Shown one piece after another: positions 53,848-63,485 of a stretch of 64,000 nucleotides of DNA. The stretch is from Caulobacteraceae bacterium (GTDB lineage: Bacteria; Pseudomonadota; Alphaproteobacteria; Caulobacterales; Caulobacteraceae). The DNA lies in the NCBI GenBank assembly GCA_947475735.1, contig CANJLQ010000009.1:1-64000 (forward strand), read 5' to 3'. A program made the translations under genes and the position numbers. The notes under the pieces were generated by a model. That model was not told the origin of the DNA. It saw only the letters and a program-made list of their open reading frames with translations, and did no database searches. Each line of letters begins with the position of its first letter. Positions within the stretch are counted from its first letter, which is position 1.

Positions 53848-55656
53848 TCAATCCTCATCCATCTTCAGCGCGGCGATGAACGCCTCCTGCGGGATCTCCA
53901 CCTTGCCGAACTGGCGCATGCGCTTCTTGCCGGCCTTCTGCTTCTCCAGCAGCTTCTTCTTGCGGGTCGCGTCGCCGCCGTAGCATTTGGACGTCACGTC
54001 CTTGCGCAGCGCGCGCACGGTCTCGCGGGCGATGATCTTGCCGCCGATGGCGGCCTGGATCGGGATGACGAACATGTGGGGCGGGATCAGCTCCTTCATC
54101 TTTTCGACCATGCCCCGGCCGCGCGTCTCGGCCCGAGCGCGGTGGACCAACATGGACAGGGCGTCGACCGGCTCGGCGTTGACCAGAATGGACATCTTCA
54201 CTAGGTCGCCGACCTTGTAGTCCGTCAGCTCGTAGTCGAACGAGGCGTAGCCTTTGCTGATCGACTTCAGCCGGTCGTAGAAGTCGAACACGACCTCGTT
54301 CAGCGGCAGCTCATAGACCACCAGCGCGCGGGCGCCGACGTAGGACAGCTCGATCTGGCTGCCGCGCCGGTCCTGACACAGCTTGATGACGCCGCCCAGA
54401 TATTCGTCCGGCGTCAGGATGGTGGCCTTGATCCAGGGCTCCGAGATGGTCTCGATCTGCATCACGTCGGGCAGGTCGGCCGGGTTGTGCAGGTCTATGA
54501 CCGTGCCATCGCGTTTACCGATCTTATAAACAACGGACGGCGCCGTCGCGATCAGGTCCAGGTTGAACTCGCGGCTCAGGCGCTCCTGGATGATCTCCAG
54601 ATGCAGAAGGCCCAGGAAGCCGCAGCGGAAGCCGAAGCCGAGCGCGGCCGAGCTCTCCATCTCATAGGTGAAGGAGGCGTCGTTCAGGCGCAGCTTGCCG
54701 ATGGCGGCGCGCAGGTCCTCGAAATCGGCGGCGTCGACCGGGAACAGGCCGCAGAAGACCACCGACTGGACCTCCTTGAAGCCCTTCAGCGGTTCGGCGG
54801 TCGGGCGTTTCTCGTCGGTGATGGTGTCGCCGACGGCGGCGTTGGCGACCTCCTTGATCTGGGCGGTGATGAAGCCGACCTCGCCGGGACCGAGCTGGTC
54901 GACCGGGGTGTTCTTGGGCAGGAAGACGCCGACGCGATCGACCAGATGGGTCGAGCCGGCCTGCATCATCTTGACCCTCTGCCCGGCCTTCAGGGTGCCG
55001 TCGAACACCCGCACCAGCAGAACGACGCCGAGATACGGATCGTACCAGGCGTCCACCAGCATGGCCTTCAAGGGCGCGTCCGGGTCGCCCTTGGGCGCCG
55101 GCAGGCGCGTGACGATGGCCTCCAGCACGTCGTCGATGCCGATGCCGGACTTGGCCGAACACAGGACGGCGTCACTGGCGTCGAGCCCGATCACGTCCTC
55201 AATCTGCTGGCGCACCCGATCGGGCTCGGCGGCGGGCAGGTCGATCTTGTTCAGGACCGGCACGATCTCGTGGTTGTTGTCGATGGCCTGATAGACGTTC
55301 GCCAGCGTCTGGGCCTCGACCCCCTGCGACGCATCTACGACCAGCAGCGACCCCTCGCATGCGGCCAATGAGCGCGAGACCTCATAGGCGAAGTCCACAT
55401 GCCCCGGCGTGTCCATCAGGTTCAGCACATAGTCGTGCCCGTCTTTCGCCTTGTAGTGCAGGCGCACCGTCTGCGCCTTGATCGTGATCCCCCGCTCCTT
55501 CTCGATCTCCATGTTATCAAGGACCTGGGCGCTCATCTCGCGCGCCGTCAGGCCGCCGGTGACCTGGATCAACCGGTCGGACAGGGTCGATTTGCCGTGG
55601 TCGATGTGTGCGACCACCGAAAAATTCCGGATGCGTTCGATAGGGGGCGTCGTCAT
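53848..55656 (-). CDS. lepA: elongation factor 4 (LepA)
   Basis: The 602-residue GTPase acts on stalled ribosomes or in initiation. G1 is [15 protein letters not shown]3 [17 protein letters not shown]4 NKIDLP; the LepA-specific C-terminal domain ends [19 protein letters not shown] and [12 protein letters not shown]. Full family length. It is divergent from the RND efflux genes with about 205 bp between. Confidence 0.97.
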   Translation of the reverse strand: MTTPPIERIRNFSVVAHIDHGKSTLSDRLIQVTGGLTAREMSAQVLDNMEIEKERGITIKAQTVRLHYKAKDGHDYVLNLMDTPGHVDFAYEVSRSLAACEGSLLVVDASQGVEAQTLANVYQAIDNNHEIVPVLNKIDLPAAEPDRVRQQIEDVIGLDASDAVLCSAKSGIGIDDVLEAIVTRLPAPKGDPDAPLKAMLVDAWYDPYLGVVLLVRVFDGTLKAGQRVKMMQAGSTHLVDRVGVFLPKNTPVDQLGPGEVGFITAQIKEVANAAVGDTITDEKRPTAEPLKGFKEVQSVVFCGLFPVDAADFEDLRAAIGKLRLNDASFTYEMESSAALGFGFRCGFLGLLHLEIIQERLSREFNLDLIATAPSVVYKIGKRDGTVIDLHNPADLPDVMQIETISEPWIKATILTPDEYLGGVIKLCQDRRGSQIELSYVGARALVVYELPLNEVVFDFYDRLKSISKGYASFDYELTDYKVGDLVKMSILVNAEPVDALSMLVHRARAETRGRGMVEKMKELIPPHMFVIPIQAAIGGKIIARETVRALRKDVTSKCYGGDATRKKKLLEKQKAGKKRMRQFGKVEIPQEAFIAALKMDED

Positions 55657-55701
55657 TGTGCGGCGCGGTTAGCATGGCGGTGACATTCGTGCCAACGCGG
55701 G

Positions 55702-55753
55702 GTGACGTCACGCCACGACGGCCCAAGCTTGGCCGCATTACTTCCGCGTAATG
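55702..55753. promoter_or_regulatory. two palindromes between lepA and the RND efflux operon
   Basis: GTGACGTCAC (55702-55711) is a perfect 10-nt palindrome. CATTAC (55736-55741) and GTAATG (55748-55753) form an inverted repeat with six bases between. Both could be operators. No regulator gene is adjacent to the efflux pair, so any regulator must lie elsewhere. Confidence 0.4.
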
Positions 55754-55863
55754 GCGCTCTCGGGCGTTTCGGCGGGCCGCAGAACGCGCTAAGAGGCCGC
55801 GCCGGTCATCCGGTGATGACATCGCGGCGCTCTCCCGCCCCGCTTCAAACACAGGACCGCCCC

Positions 55864-57045
55864 GTGGCCTCCACGCCTTCGACCCGTTCCTCGCTTCGCG
55901 TGCCGACCGCGCGCGCCGCGACCCTCGCCGTCGCGTTCGGCCTTGCGCTGCTGGTGACCGCCTGCGGGGGGTCCGAAGGCAAGGAAAGCGGCGCAGAGGC
56001 TCCGAACGCCGTTGGTCAGGCCGTGACGGCGATGACCGTGGCGACGACCAATCTGCCACGGATCATCAGCGCCTCGGGCACCGTTACCGCCTGGGAAGAG
56101 GTCCCGGTCGGCGCTGAGACCGGGGGCCTGGTGGCCACGGCGGTCTATGTCGACGAGGGCCAGTATGTCCGTCAGGGCCAGGCCCTGATCCAGCTCAACG
56201 ACGCCCTGCTCAGGGCCCAGCTGCGTCAGCAGCAGGCGGCGGTCCAGACGGCGGAGGCCAATCTGTCGCGCGACGAGGCGGCCCTGGCCCGGGCCCAAGA
56301 GCTGAAAGAGCGTGGGTTCCTGTCCCAGGCCTCGCTGGACACGGCCCTGGCCGAACAACGCGCCTCGGCCGCCAACCTCGCCTCCGCCCGCGCGTCGCTG
56401 TCGGAGACCCAGACGCGGGTCAATCAGGCGACGATCCGCGCGCCGGTCTCGGGCCTCATCTCCAGTCGCAGCGTCACGCGGGGCCAGATCGTCCAGGCGG
56501 GGTCGGAGCTGTTCCGCATGGTCCGCGACGGCCGGCTGGAGCTCGACGCCCAGGTGCCAGAGGCCGAACTGGCCCTGGTGCGCCCCGGGATGCCCGCCAC
56601 CATCATCTCCGACCAGGCCGGCCAGGCATCGGGCACGGTCCGGATCGTGACGCCCCAGGTGGATCCGCAGACGCGTCTGGGCGTCGCTCGCGTCGCCCTG
56701 GCGGGCGGAACGGCCCTGAAGCCCGGCATGTTCGCCCGCGCGGAGATCGACGCCGGGAGCCAGCCCTCCCTGACCGTGCCGGCGGCCGCCGTGGTGTTCC
56801 GCGAGAATCGCGCGGGCGTCTACGTCCTCGCCAACGACTCGACCGTCAGTTTCGCCCCGATCACCGAAGCCGGCAGGGCCGAGGGCCGCGTCGCCGTCTC
56901 CGCAGGATTGCAGGCCGGCCAGCGCGTCGTGGTCGAAGGGGCCGGCTTCCTGGGCGAGGGCGATCAGGTCCGCGTCGTGGCGTCGACTGCGCGCCCCGCA
57001 TCCACGACACCCGCCTCAACGACACCCGCCGCCGGGGCGAACTGA
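55864..57045 (+). CDS. RND efflux periplasmic adaptor (membrane fusion protein), lipoprotein
   Basis: The 393-residue adaptor has a lipobox LLVTAC near residue 34, a barrel-sandwich hybrid (VPVGAETGGLVATAVYVDEG), a coiled-coil hairpin (about 100-180) and membrane-proximal parts with IRAPVSGLISSRSVTRGQIV. It joins the permease to an outer-membrane channel, which is not in the window. GTG 55864 is preferred; ATG 55816 is an upstream option that gives an overlong signal. The tail has STTPAST repeats. Confidence 0.9.
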   Translation: MASTPSTRSSLRVPTARAATLAVAFGLALLVTACGGSEGKESGAEAPNAVGQAVTAMTVATTNLPRIISASGTVTAWEEVPVGAETGGLVATAVYVDEGQYVRQGQALIQLNDALLRAQLRQQQAAVQTAEANLSRDEAALARAQELKERGFLSQASLDTALAEQRASAANLASARASLSETQTRVNQATIRAPVSGLISSRSVTRGQIVQAGSELFRMVRDGRLELDAQVPEAELALVRPGMPATIISDQAGQASGTVRIVTPQVDPQTRLGVARVALAGGTALKPGMFARAEIDAGSQPSLTVPAAAVVFRENRAGVYVLANDSTVSFAPITEAGRAEGRVAVSAGLQAGQRVVVEGAGFLGEGDQVRVVASTARPASTTPASTTPAAGAN

Positions 57046-57048
57046 GCC

Positions 57049-60000
57049 ATGAACTTCAACAACATCTCGTCCTGGTCGATCCGGAATCCGATCCCGGTCG
57101 TCCTGTTGTTCATCGTGCTGACGGTCGCAGGGATCATCAGCTACGGCCGCCTGCCCATCAACAACTTCCCCAATGTCGATCTGCCGGTGGTCGCCGTGAC
57201 CGTGGTCCAGTCGGGCGCGGCCCCGACCGAGCTGGAGACCCAGGTCACCCGGCTGGTCGAGGATGCCGTCGCGGGCCTGGGCGAAGTCGACGACATCAAC
57301 TCCGTCGTCAGCGATTCGGTCTCGACCACCTCGATCACCTTCAATCTGGGGGTGGATCTGGAAAAGGCGACCAATGACGTGCGCAACGCCGTCGCGGGCA
57401 TACGTCAGAACCTGCCCGCGGACGTCCAGGAGCCGATCGTCCAGCGCATCGAGTTCACCGCCATTCCGATCGTCACCTATGTGGTTCGCGCGCCCGGCAT
57501 GGACCCGGAGGAGCTGAGCTGGTTCGTCGACAACACCATCGCCAAGCGCATGCTGTCGGTGGCCGGCGTCAGCCAGGTCAGCCGCGACGGCGGCGTCAAT
57601 CGCGAAATTCGGGTCAAGCTGGATCCCGAGAAGTTGGCCGCCCAGGGCGTCAGCGCCGCCGCCGTTTCGAACCAGCTGCGCGCCGCCAACATCAATCTGC
57701 CGGGTGGACGCGGCGAGATCGGCGGCAACGAACAGGCGATCAGAACCCTGGGCTCCGCGCCCTCGGTCGAGGCTCTCGCGGAAACCCTGATCCCCGTGGG
57801 GGGGCGCGCCGTGCGTCTCGGCGATCTCGGCGAGGTCGCCGACGAATGGTCCGAACCGCGCGGCCGGGCGCGTTTCAACGGCGAGGAGGTGGTGGCCTTT
57901 TCGATCAGCCGGTCGCTGGGCTCCTCGGAACTCGACGTCTACGAGCGCACGAAGGAACAGATCGAAGCCCTCGACGAGGAGCTGCCCAACGTCGCGATCG
58001 AGGAGGTCACCAACACCACCCAGGACGTGATCAATAACTTCCACGCCTCGGTCGAGGCGCTGCTGTTGGGCGCGGGCCTGGCGGTTCTGGTGGTGCTGGT
58101 GTTCCTGCGAGACTGGCGGGCCACGTTCATCGCGGCGGTCGCCATGCCGCTGTCGCTGATCCCGACCTTCCTGGTCATGGACCTGATGGGTCAGTCGCTG
58201 AACGTCGTGACGCTGCTGGCCCTGTCGCTGACGATCGGCATCCTGGTCGACGACGCCATCGTCGAGATCGAGAACATCGTCCGCCACATCCGGGACGGTA
58301 AGGCCCCCTATCCCGCCGCCATCGAGGCGGCCGACGAGATCGGCCTTGCGGTCATCGCCACGACCGCGACCCTGATCGCGGTCTTCGCCCCGACCGGCTT
58401 CATGCCCGGCGTGGTGGGTCAGTTCTTCAAGAGCTTCGCCATCGCGACCTGTGTCAGCGTCTTCTTCTCGCTGGTCGTGGCGCGGACCCTGACCCCCCTG
58501 ATGGGCGCCTATATGCTCAAGGCCGACCAGGGCAAGGAGCACGGCGATCCCAGGTGGATGACCGCCTATCTGAAAATCCTGCGCTGGGGCCTCGGGCATT
58601 CGGGCTCCGACCGGCTGAAGGCCGACCGTGAGCGCAAGACCGGCGGCTTCTTCCGGCGCCATTTCGTCTGGCGCGCCTTCGATCACCGCATGTGGGTGAT
58701 GGGGCTGGGCCTGCTGTTCTTCATCTTCTCGCTCTTCCTCGCCTCGCGCCTGCCGTTCGAGTTCATTCCGGTCGAGGACCTGTCTCGGTCCAATGTCACG
58801 GTCCAGCTGCCGCCCGGCGCGACCCTGGCCGAGACCGATGCCGCCGTGCAGCGGGTGACCGATGCGCTCGTCGCGCGCGAAGAGGTGCGTTCGGTCTATG
58901 CCTCCATCGGCTCGGCGACCACGAGTTTCGGCCCGGGTGGCGGCGGGAGCGCGGGCGAGGTGCGCCGGGCGTCGATCACCGTGAACCTGGTCAAGAAGAG
59001 CGAGCGAAGCATTCGCCAGCAGGCGTTCGAACAGGAAATGGGGCCGATCCTGCGTCAGATCCCGGGCGCGCGCGTCCAGTTCGGTCAGGACGGCGGCGGC
59101 GGGGGGCAGGTCTCTATCTCGCTCGTCGGCGACGACGGCGATGTCCTCGAGGACGCGGCGGCCGCGGTCGAGCGCGAGATGCGGGATGTCCCGGGCTTGG
59201 CCAACGTCATCTCCACCGCTGCGCTCGTGCGTCCGGAAATCCTGATCACGCCCAAGGGTGACGTGGGCGCGTTGCAGGGCGTGTCGGCCTCGGACATCTC
59301 TTCGGTGGCGCGCGTGGCCACGTTGGGAGATGCGGATCAGCTTCTGCCCAAGTTCAACCTCGGGGACCGTCAGGTTCCGATCCGCGTCATGCTGACCGAA
59401 CAGTCCCGCACCGATCTGGGCCTGATCGAGAATCTGCAGGTGCCGACGGCCTCGGGCGCCACCGTGCCCCTCGCGTCGGTGGCGGACATCAGCTTCGGCG
59501 CGGGTCCCAACCAGCTGAACCGTCTGGACCGTCGTCGTGTCGCCAGCCTGACGGCCGAGCTGAACGGCATCACCCTGGGCCAGGCGTCCGAGCGGGTGAA
59601 CCAGCTGCCGGCGATGCAGAACCTGCCCGCCGGCGTCAGCCAGGCGGTCTCGGGCGAACTGGAGAACCTTCAGGAGACGGCGTCGGGCTTCATCTTCGCC
59701 ATCGTGACCGGCATCCTCCTGATGTACGTCGTGCTGGTCCTGTTGTTCAAAAGCTTCTTCCACCCGATCACCATTCTGGCGGCGCTTCCGGTGTCGTTCG
59801 GTGGGGCCTTCTTCCTCTTGCTGGTGACGGGCAAGGCGCTGTCGATGCCGGCTCTGATCGGCATCATCATGCTGACCGGGATCGCGGCCAAGAACTCCAT
59901 CCTGCTGGTCGATTACGCCATCATCGCCATGCAGCGCGGGATGAACCGCTACGACGCCATCATCGACGCGGCGCATAAGCGGGCACAGCCGATCATCATG

Positions 60001-60237
60001 ACGACCCTGGCCATGGGCCTGGGCATGCTGCCCATCGCCATGGCCTTCGGCGAGGGCACCGAGTTCCGCTCGCCCATGGCCATCGCGGTCATCGGCGGCC
60101 TGATAACCTCGACCGCCCTGTCGCTGATCTTCATTCCGGCGGCCTTCAGCCTGATCGACGGGGTCAAGCGTCGGCTGGAGCGGGTTCTGGAACGCCGGTT
60201 CGGCGGTCAGCACGCGGCGGCCGAACCCGCCGAGTAG
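57049..60237 (+). CDS. RND-type multidrug efflux permease (AcrB/MdtB-like)
   Basis: The 1062-residue inner-membrane pump starts NNISSWSIRNPIPVVLLFIV and has twelve membrane helices in two halves. The proton relay Asp pair is in LTIGILVDDAIVEIENIVRH; AKNSILLVDYAI is the equivalent place in the second half. The two large periplasmic loops are present (about 45-335 and 560-870), the second with a Gly-rich loop near 625. The gene is 3 bp after the adaptor gene. Substrates cannot be told from sequence. Confidence 0.95.
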   Translation: MNFNNISSWSIRNPIPVVLLFIVLTVAGIISYGRLPINNFPNVDLPVVAVTVVQSGAAPTELETQVTRLVEDAVAGLGEVDDINSVVSDSVSTTSITFNLGVDLEKATNDVRNAVAGIRQNLPADVQEPIVQRIEFTAIPIVTYVVRAPGMDPEELSWFVDNTIAKRMLSVAGVSQVSRDGGVNREIRVKLDPEKLAAQGVSAAAVSNQLRAANINLPGGRGEIGGNEQAIRTLGSAPSVEALAETLIPVGGRAVRLGDLGEVADEWSEPRGRARFNGEEVVAFSISRSLGSSELDVYERTKEQIEALDEELPNVAIEEVTNTTQDVINNFHASVEALLLGAGLAVLVVLVFLRDWRATFIAAVAMPLSLIPTFLVMDLMGQSLNVVTLLALSLTIGILVDDAIVEIENIVRHIRDGKAPYPAAIEAADEIGLAVIATTATLIAVFAPTGFMPGVVGQFFKSFAIATCVSVFFSLVVARTLTPLMGAYMLKADQGKEHGDPRWMTAYLKILRWGLGHSGSDRLKADRERKTGGFFRRHFVWRAFDHRMWVMGLGLLFFIFSLFLASRLPFEFIPVEDLSRSNVTVQLPPGATLAETDAAVQRVTDALVAREEVRSVYASIGSATTSFGPGGGGSAGEVRRASITVNLVKKSERSIRQQAFEQEMGPILRQIPGARVQFGQDGGGGGQVSISLVGDDGDVLEDAAAAVEREMRDVPGLANVISTAALVRPEILITPKGDVGALQGVSASDISSVARVATLGDADQLLPKFNLGDRQVPIRVMLTEQSRTDLGLIENLQVPTASGATVPLASVADISFGAGPNQLNRLDRRRVASLTAELNGITLGQASERVNQLPAMQNLPAGVSQAVSGELENLQETASGFIFAIVTGILLMYVVLVLLFKSFFHPITILAALPVSFGGAFFLLLVTGKALSMPALIGIIMLTGIAAKNSILLVDYAIIAMQRGMNRYDAIIDAAHKRAQPIIMTTLAMGLGMLPIAMAFGEGTEFRSPMAIAVIGGLITSTALSLIFIPAAFSLIDGVKRRLERVLERRFGGQHAAAEPAE

Positions 60238-60278
60238 GCCATCAGGTCAGAAAAGTCGGTTTCGGCCCTCGTTCGGTC

Positions 60279-60307
60279 ATGACCCATAAGGAAACAGGGC
60301 CTATATG
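60279..60307 (+). promoter_or_regulatory. candidate promoter of sucA
   Basis: ATGACC (60279-60284) and TATATG (60302-60307) are 17 nt apart; as ATGACCC, 14 nt, CCTATATG it also fits the Caulobacter spacing. The transcript would start near 60313. Confidence 0.5.
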
Positions 60308-60375
60308 ATCCGCGCCGGCCTCACGCGGATGTGACCGCTTACCAACCCGAGGCCGATGTCGGGACGACGAACACG

Positions 60376-63369
60376 ATGGCGGACGATGCCGGTCGGCTGA
60401 ATCAGGTCTTTGCCGAGACCAGCTTTCTCTACGGCTCCAATGCCGCCTTCATCGAGGAGCTGCACGACCGCTGGGCGGCGGATCCGTCCAGCGTGTCCGC
60501 CGAGTGGCGCGGCTTCTTCGATCAGCTCCGCGATTCCGCCCAGACGGTGAAGGCCGCCTCGGCCGCCGCGCCGTGGGGGCGCGCGTCTGTCACGGAGCCC
60601 AGCGAGGCCTCGGCGGTGTTCGACGGCCGCTGGCCGGCGGCGAAGCCGGACCCGAAGGCCAAGTCCGCGCCGGCGGCCGCCGCTGCTCCCGCCGTTGGAA
60701 TCTCCGCCGAGGAGGTCCGCGCCGCCGCCCACGATTCCATCCGCGTGCTGATGCTGATCCGTAGCTACCGCGTGCGCGGGCACCTGGCGGCGACGCTCGA
60801 CCCGCTGGGCATCGAACAGCCCGGCACCAATCCGGAACTGACGCCCGAGTTCTACGGCTTCACCGAGGCCGACATGGACCGGCCGATCTACCTGGACGGC
60901 GTGCTGGGTCTTCAGACCGGCACGATCCGTGAGGTCATGGCGATCCTGAAGCGGACCTACTGCGGCAATGTCGGCATCCAGTTCATGCACATCGCCGAGC
61001 CGGAGGAGAAATCCTGGCTGCAGCAGCGGTTCGAGGGGCCTGACGCCTTCGAGAAGAACGGCTTCACCAAGGAAGGCAAGATCGCCATCCTGAACAAGCT
61101 GATCGAAGCCGAGGGCTTCGAGCGTTTTCTGCACAAGCGCTTCCCCGGCACCAAGCGGTTCGGCCTTGACGGGGCCGAGGCCATGGTCCCGGCCATGGAG
61201 CAGATCATCAAGCGCGGCGGGGCCCTGGGTGTCGACGAGATGGTGTTCGGCATGGCCCACCGCGGCCGTCTGAACATGCTGGCCGCCGTCATGGGCAAGC
61301 CCTATCGGGCCATCTTCCACGAGTTCCAGGGCGGCTCCACCGTGCCGTCGGACATCGAGGGGTCAGGCGACGTCAAGTATCACATGGGGGCCTCCTCGAA
61401 CCGCGAGTTCGACGGCAACCATGTCCACCTGTCCCTGACCGCCAATCCGTCGCACCTGGAGATCGTCAACCCGGTTGTGCTGGGCAAGGCGCGCGCCAAG
61501 CAGGCCTTCGACATCCGCGAGGCGAATGCGGGCCTGCCGGAAAGCCAGTGGGTGCTGGACCGGGGCAAGGTCATGCCCGTGCTGATCCACGGCGATGCGG
61601 CCTTCGCCGGCCAGGGCGTGGTCGCCGAGTGCTTCGCCCTGATGGGGCTGAAGGGCTACCGCACCGGCGGCACCATGCATTTCGTGGTGAACAACCAGAT
61701 CGGTTTCACCACCTCGCCCAGGAACAGCCGCTCTACGCCCTATCCGTCGGACGTGGCCCTGATGGTCCAGGCCCCGATCTTCCACGTGAACGGCGACGAT
61801 CCTGAAGCGGTGGTCTTCGCCGCCAAGGTCGCGACCGAGTTCCGCCAGAAGTTCCGGAAGGACGTGGTGGTGGACATGTTCTGCTATCGCCGCTTCGGCC
61901 ACAACGAAGGCGACGACCCGACCTTCACCCAGCCGCTGATGTATTCGAAGATCCGGTCGCTGCCCTCGACGCGGGAGATCTATGCGAAGCGCCTCGTTCA
62001 AGAAGGCGTGCTGACCCAGGCCGACGTCGACGCCGAGGTCGCGCGCTTCGAGCAGTATCTGGACGAGCAGTTCGAGGCCGGGAAGACTTTCAAGGCGGAC
62101 AAGGCCGACTGGCTGGACGGTCAGTGGAAGGAGATCGGCCTGCCCGACGGCGACGAGCGCCGGGGTGACACAGCCGTCCCCGAAGCCAAGCTGCGCGATC
62201 TGGGCCACCGCCTGACGACCGTCCCGAACAGCGTCGACATCCACAAGACGCTGAAGCGCGTCATCGAGGGCCGCCGTGAGATGATCGACAGCGGGGCGAA
62301 CATCGACTGGGCCACGGCCGAGAGCCTGGCGTTCGGCTCGCTCCTGACCGAGGGATTCCCGGTGCGTCTGTCGGGCCAGGATTCGGTGCGCGGCACCTTC
62401 TCCCAGCGCCACTCCGGCATCGTCGACCAGACGACCGAGGAGCGCTACGTCCCGCTGAACAATCTCGGCGGCGAGCAGCAGCATTTCGAGGTGATCGATT
62501 CGGCTTTGTCCGAAGAGGCGGTGCTGGGCTTCGAATACGGCTACGCCCTGTCGGATCCCAACACCCTGGTGATGTGGGAGGCCCAGTTCGGCGACTTCGT
62601 GAACGGGGCCCAGGTCGTGATCGACCAGTTCATCAGTTCGGGCGAACGCAAGTGGCTGCGCATGTGCGGCCTCGTGATGCTGCTGCCCCACGGCTACGAA
62701 GGGCAGGGGCCCGAGCACTCCTCGGCGCGGCTGGAGCGGTTCCTGCAGCAGTGCGCCGAGGACAATATGCAGGTCGCCAACTGCACGACGCCGGCGAACT
62801 ATTTCCACATCCTGCGTCGGCAGATGCACCGGCCGTTCCGGAAGCCCCTGATCCTGATGACGCCCAAGTCGCTGCTGCGGCACAAGAAGGCGGTCTCGAC
62901 CCTGGCGGACATGGCCGAGGGTTCGTCCTTCCACCGCGTCCTGCACGACGACGCCCAGACGCGTCCCGAGGTCAGCGGCATCGCGATCAAGGCGGACAAG
63001 GACATCCGCCGGGTCATCCTGTGCTCGGGCAAGGTCTACTATGACCTGCTGGATGCGCGCGAGAAGAAGGCCGTCGATGACGTCTACATCCTGCGGCTGG
63101 AGCAGTTCTATCCGTGGCCGATGAAGTCGCTGCTGACCGAACTGGCCCGCTTTCCCCACGCCGAGCTGGTCTGGTGCCAGGAAGAACCCAAGAACATGGG
63201 CGGCTGGACCTTCGTCGATCCCTGGCTGGAGCTGACGCTCGAGAAGCTGGACGTGAAGTCCAAGCGCGCCCGCTACGTCGGGCGTCCCGCCTCGGCCTCG
63301 ACCGCCGCCGGCCAGATGAGCCGCCATCTGAAGGAACTCGAGGCCTTCACCTCCGAGGCCCTTGCCTGA
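60376..63369 (+). CDS. sucA: 2-oxoglutarate dehydrogenase E1 component
   Basis: The enzyme of about 997 residues decarboxylates 2-oxoglutarate with thiamine diphosphate. It has FLYGSNAAFIEELHDRWAAD at the start, EMVFGMAHRGRLNML, the TPP site GDAAFAGQGVVAECFAL with NNQIGFTT, and C-terminal WCQEEPKNMGGW. ATG 60376 (MADDAGRLNQVF) is taken as the family-like start; GTG 60331 in frame would add 15 residues and is possible. It is followed by sucB after 116 bp that contain a palindromic repeat. Confidence 0.94.
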   Translation: MADDAGRLNQVFAETSFLYGSNAAFIEELHDRWAADPSSVSAEWRGFFDQLRDSAQTVKAASAAAPWGRASVTEPSEASAVFDGRWPAAKPDPKAKSAPAAAAAPAVGISAEEVRAAAHDSIRVLMLIRSYRVRGHLAATLDPLGIEQPGTNPELTPEFYGFTEADMDRPIYLDGVLGLQTGTIREVMAILKRTYCGNVGIQFMHIAEPEEKSWLQQRFEGPDAFEKNGFTKEGKIAILNKLIEAEGFERFLHKRFPGTKRFGLDGAEAMVPAMEQIIKRGGALGVDEMVFGMAHRGRLNMLAAVMGKPYRAIFHEFQGGSTVPSDIEGSGDVKYHMGASSNREFDGNHVHLSLTANPSHLEIVNPVVLGKARAKQAFDIREANAGLPESQWVLDRGKVMPVLIHGDAAFAGQGVVAECFALMGLKGYRTGGTMHFVVNNQIGFTTSPRNSRSTPYPSDVALMVQAPIFHVNGDDPEAVVFAAKVATEFRQKFRKDVVVDMFCYRRFGHNEGDDPTFTQPLMYSKIRSLPSTREIYAKRLVQEGVLTQADVDAEVARFEQYLDEQFEAGKTFKADKADWLDGQWKEIGLPDGDERRGDTAVPEAKLRDLGHRLTTVPNSVDIHKTLKRVIEGRREMIDSGANIDWATAESLAFGSLLTEGFPVRLSGQDSVRGTFSQRHSGIVDQTTEERYVPLNNLGGEQQHFEVIDSALSEEAVLGFEYGYALSDPNTLVMWEAQFGDFVNGAQVVIDQFISSGERKWLRMCGLVMLLPHGYEGQGPEHSSARLERFLQQCAEDNMQVANCTTPANYFHILRRQMHRPFRKPLILMTPKSLLRHKKAVSTLADMAEGSSFHRVLHDDAQTRPEVSGIAIKADKDIRRVILCSGKVYYDLLDAREKKAVDDVYILRLEQFYPWPMKSLLTELARFPHAELVWCQEEPKNMGGWTFVDPWLELTLEKLDVKSKRARYVGRPASASTAAGQMSRHLKELEAFTSEALA

Positions 63370-63407
63370 CGTCCCGGATGGCCGCGTCGCGGCCTCCGGG
63401 ATGACAA
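63370..63407. repeat. palindromic intergenic repeat, diverged copy between sucA and sucB
   Basis: CGTCCCGGATGGCCGCGTCG followed by CGGCCTCCGGGATGACAA keeps the ends of the units at 1412 and 24390 but has another core. It lies just after the sucA stop and may act as a processing or partial termination hairpin inside the operon. Confidence 0.65.
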
Positions 63408-63485
63408 TCGGTGTCTCCCGCCTGACGCCATCATCGCCTATATAACGCCCGTCCTCCCGACTGCCTGACGAACCGGAACCGATCC

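Noticed and set aside
57016..60213. 1065-codon open frame on the minus strand
   Set aside because: It is antisense to the RND permease over its whole length; the plus frame has all permease motifs, and long shadow frames are expected at this GC content.
61363..63327. 654-codon minus frame across sucA
   Set aside because: Shadow of sucA.
63422..63445. Promoter for sucB (CTGACGC and TATATA)
   Set aside because: Only about 8 nt lie between the possible boxes, less than the 10-14 nt needed, and sucB is probably read from the sucA promoter.
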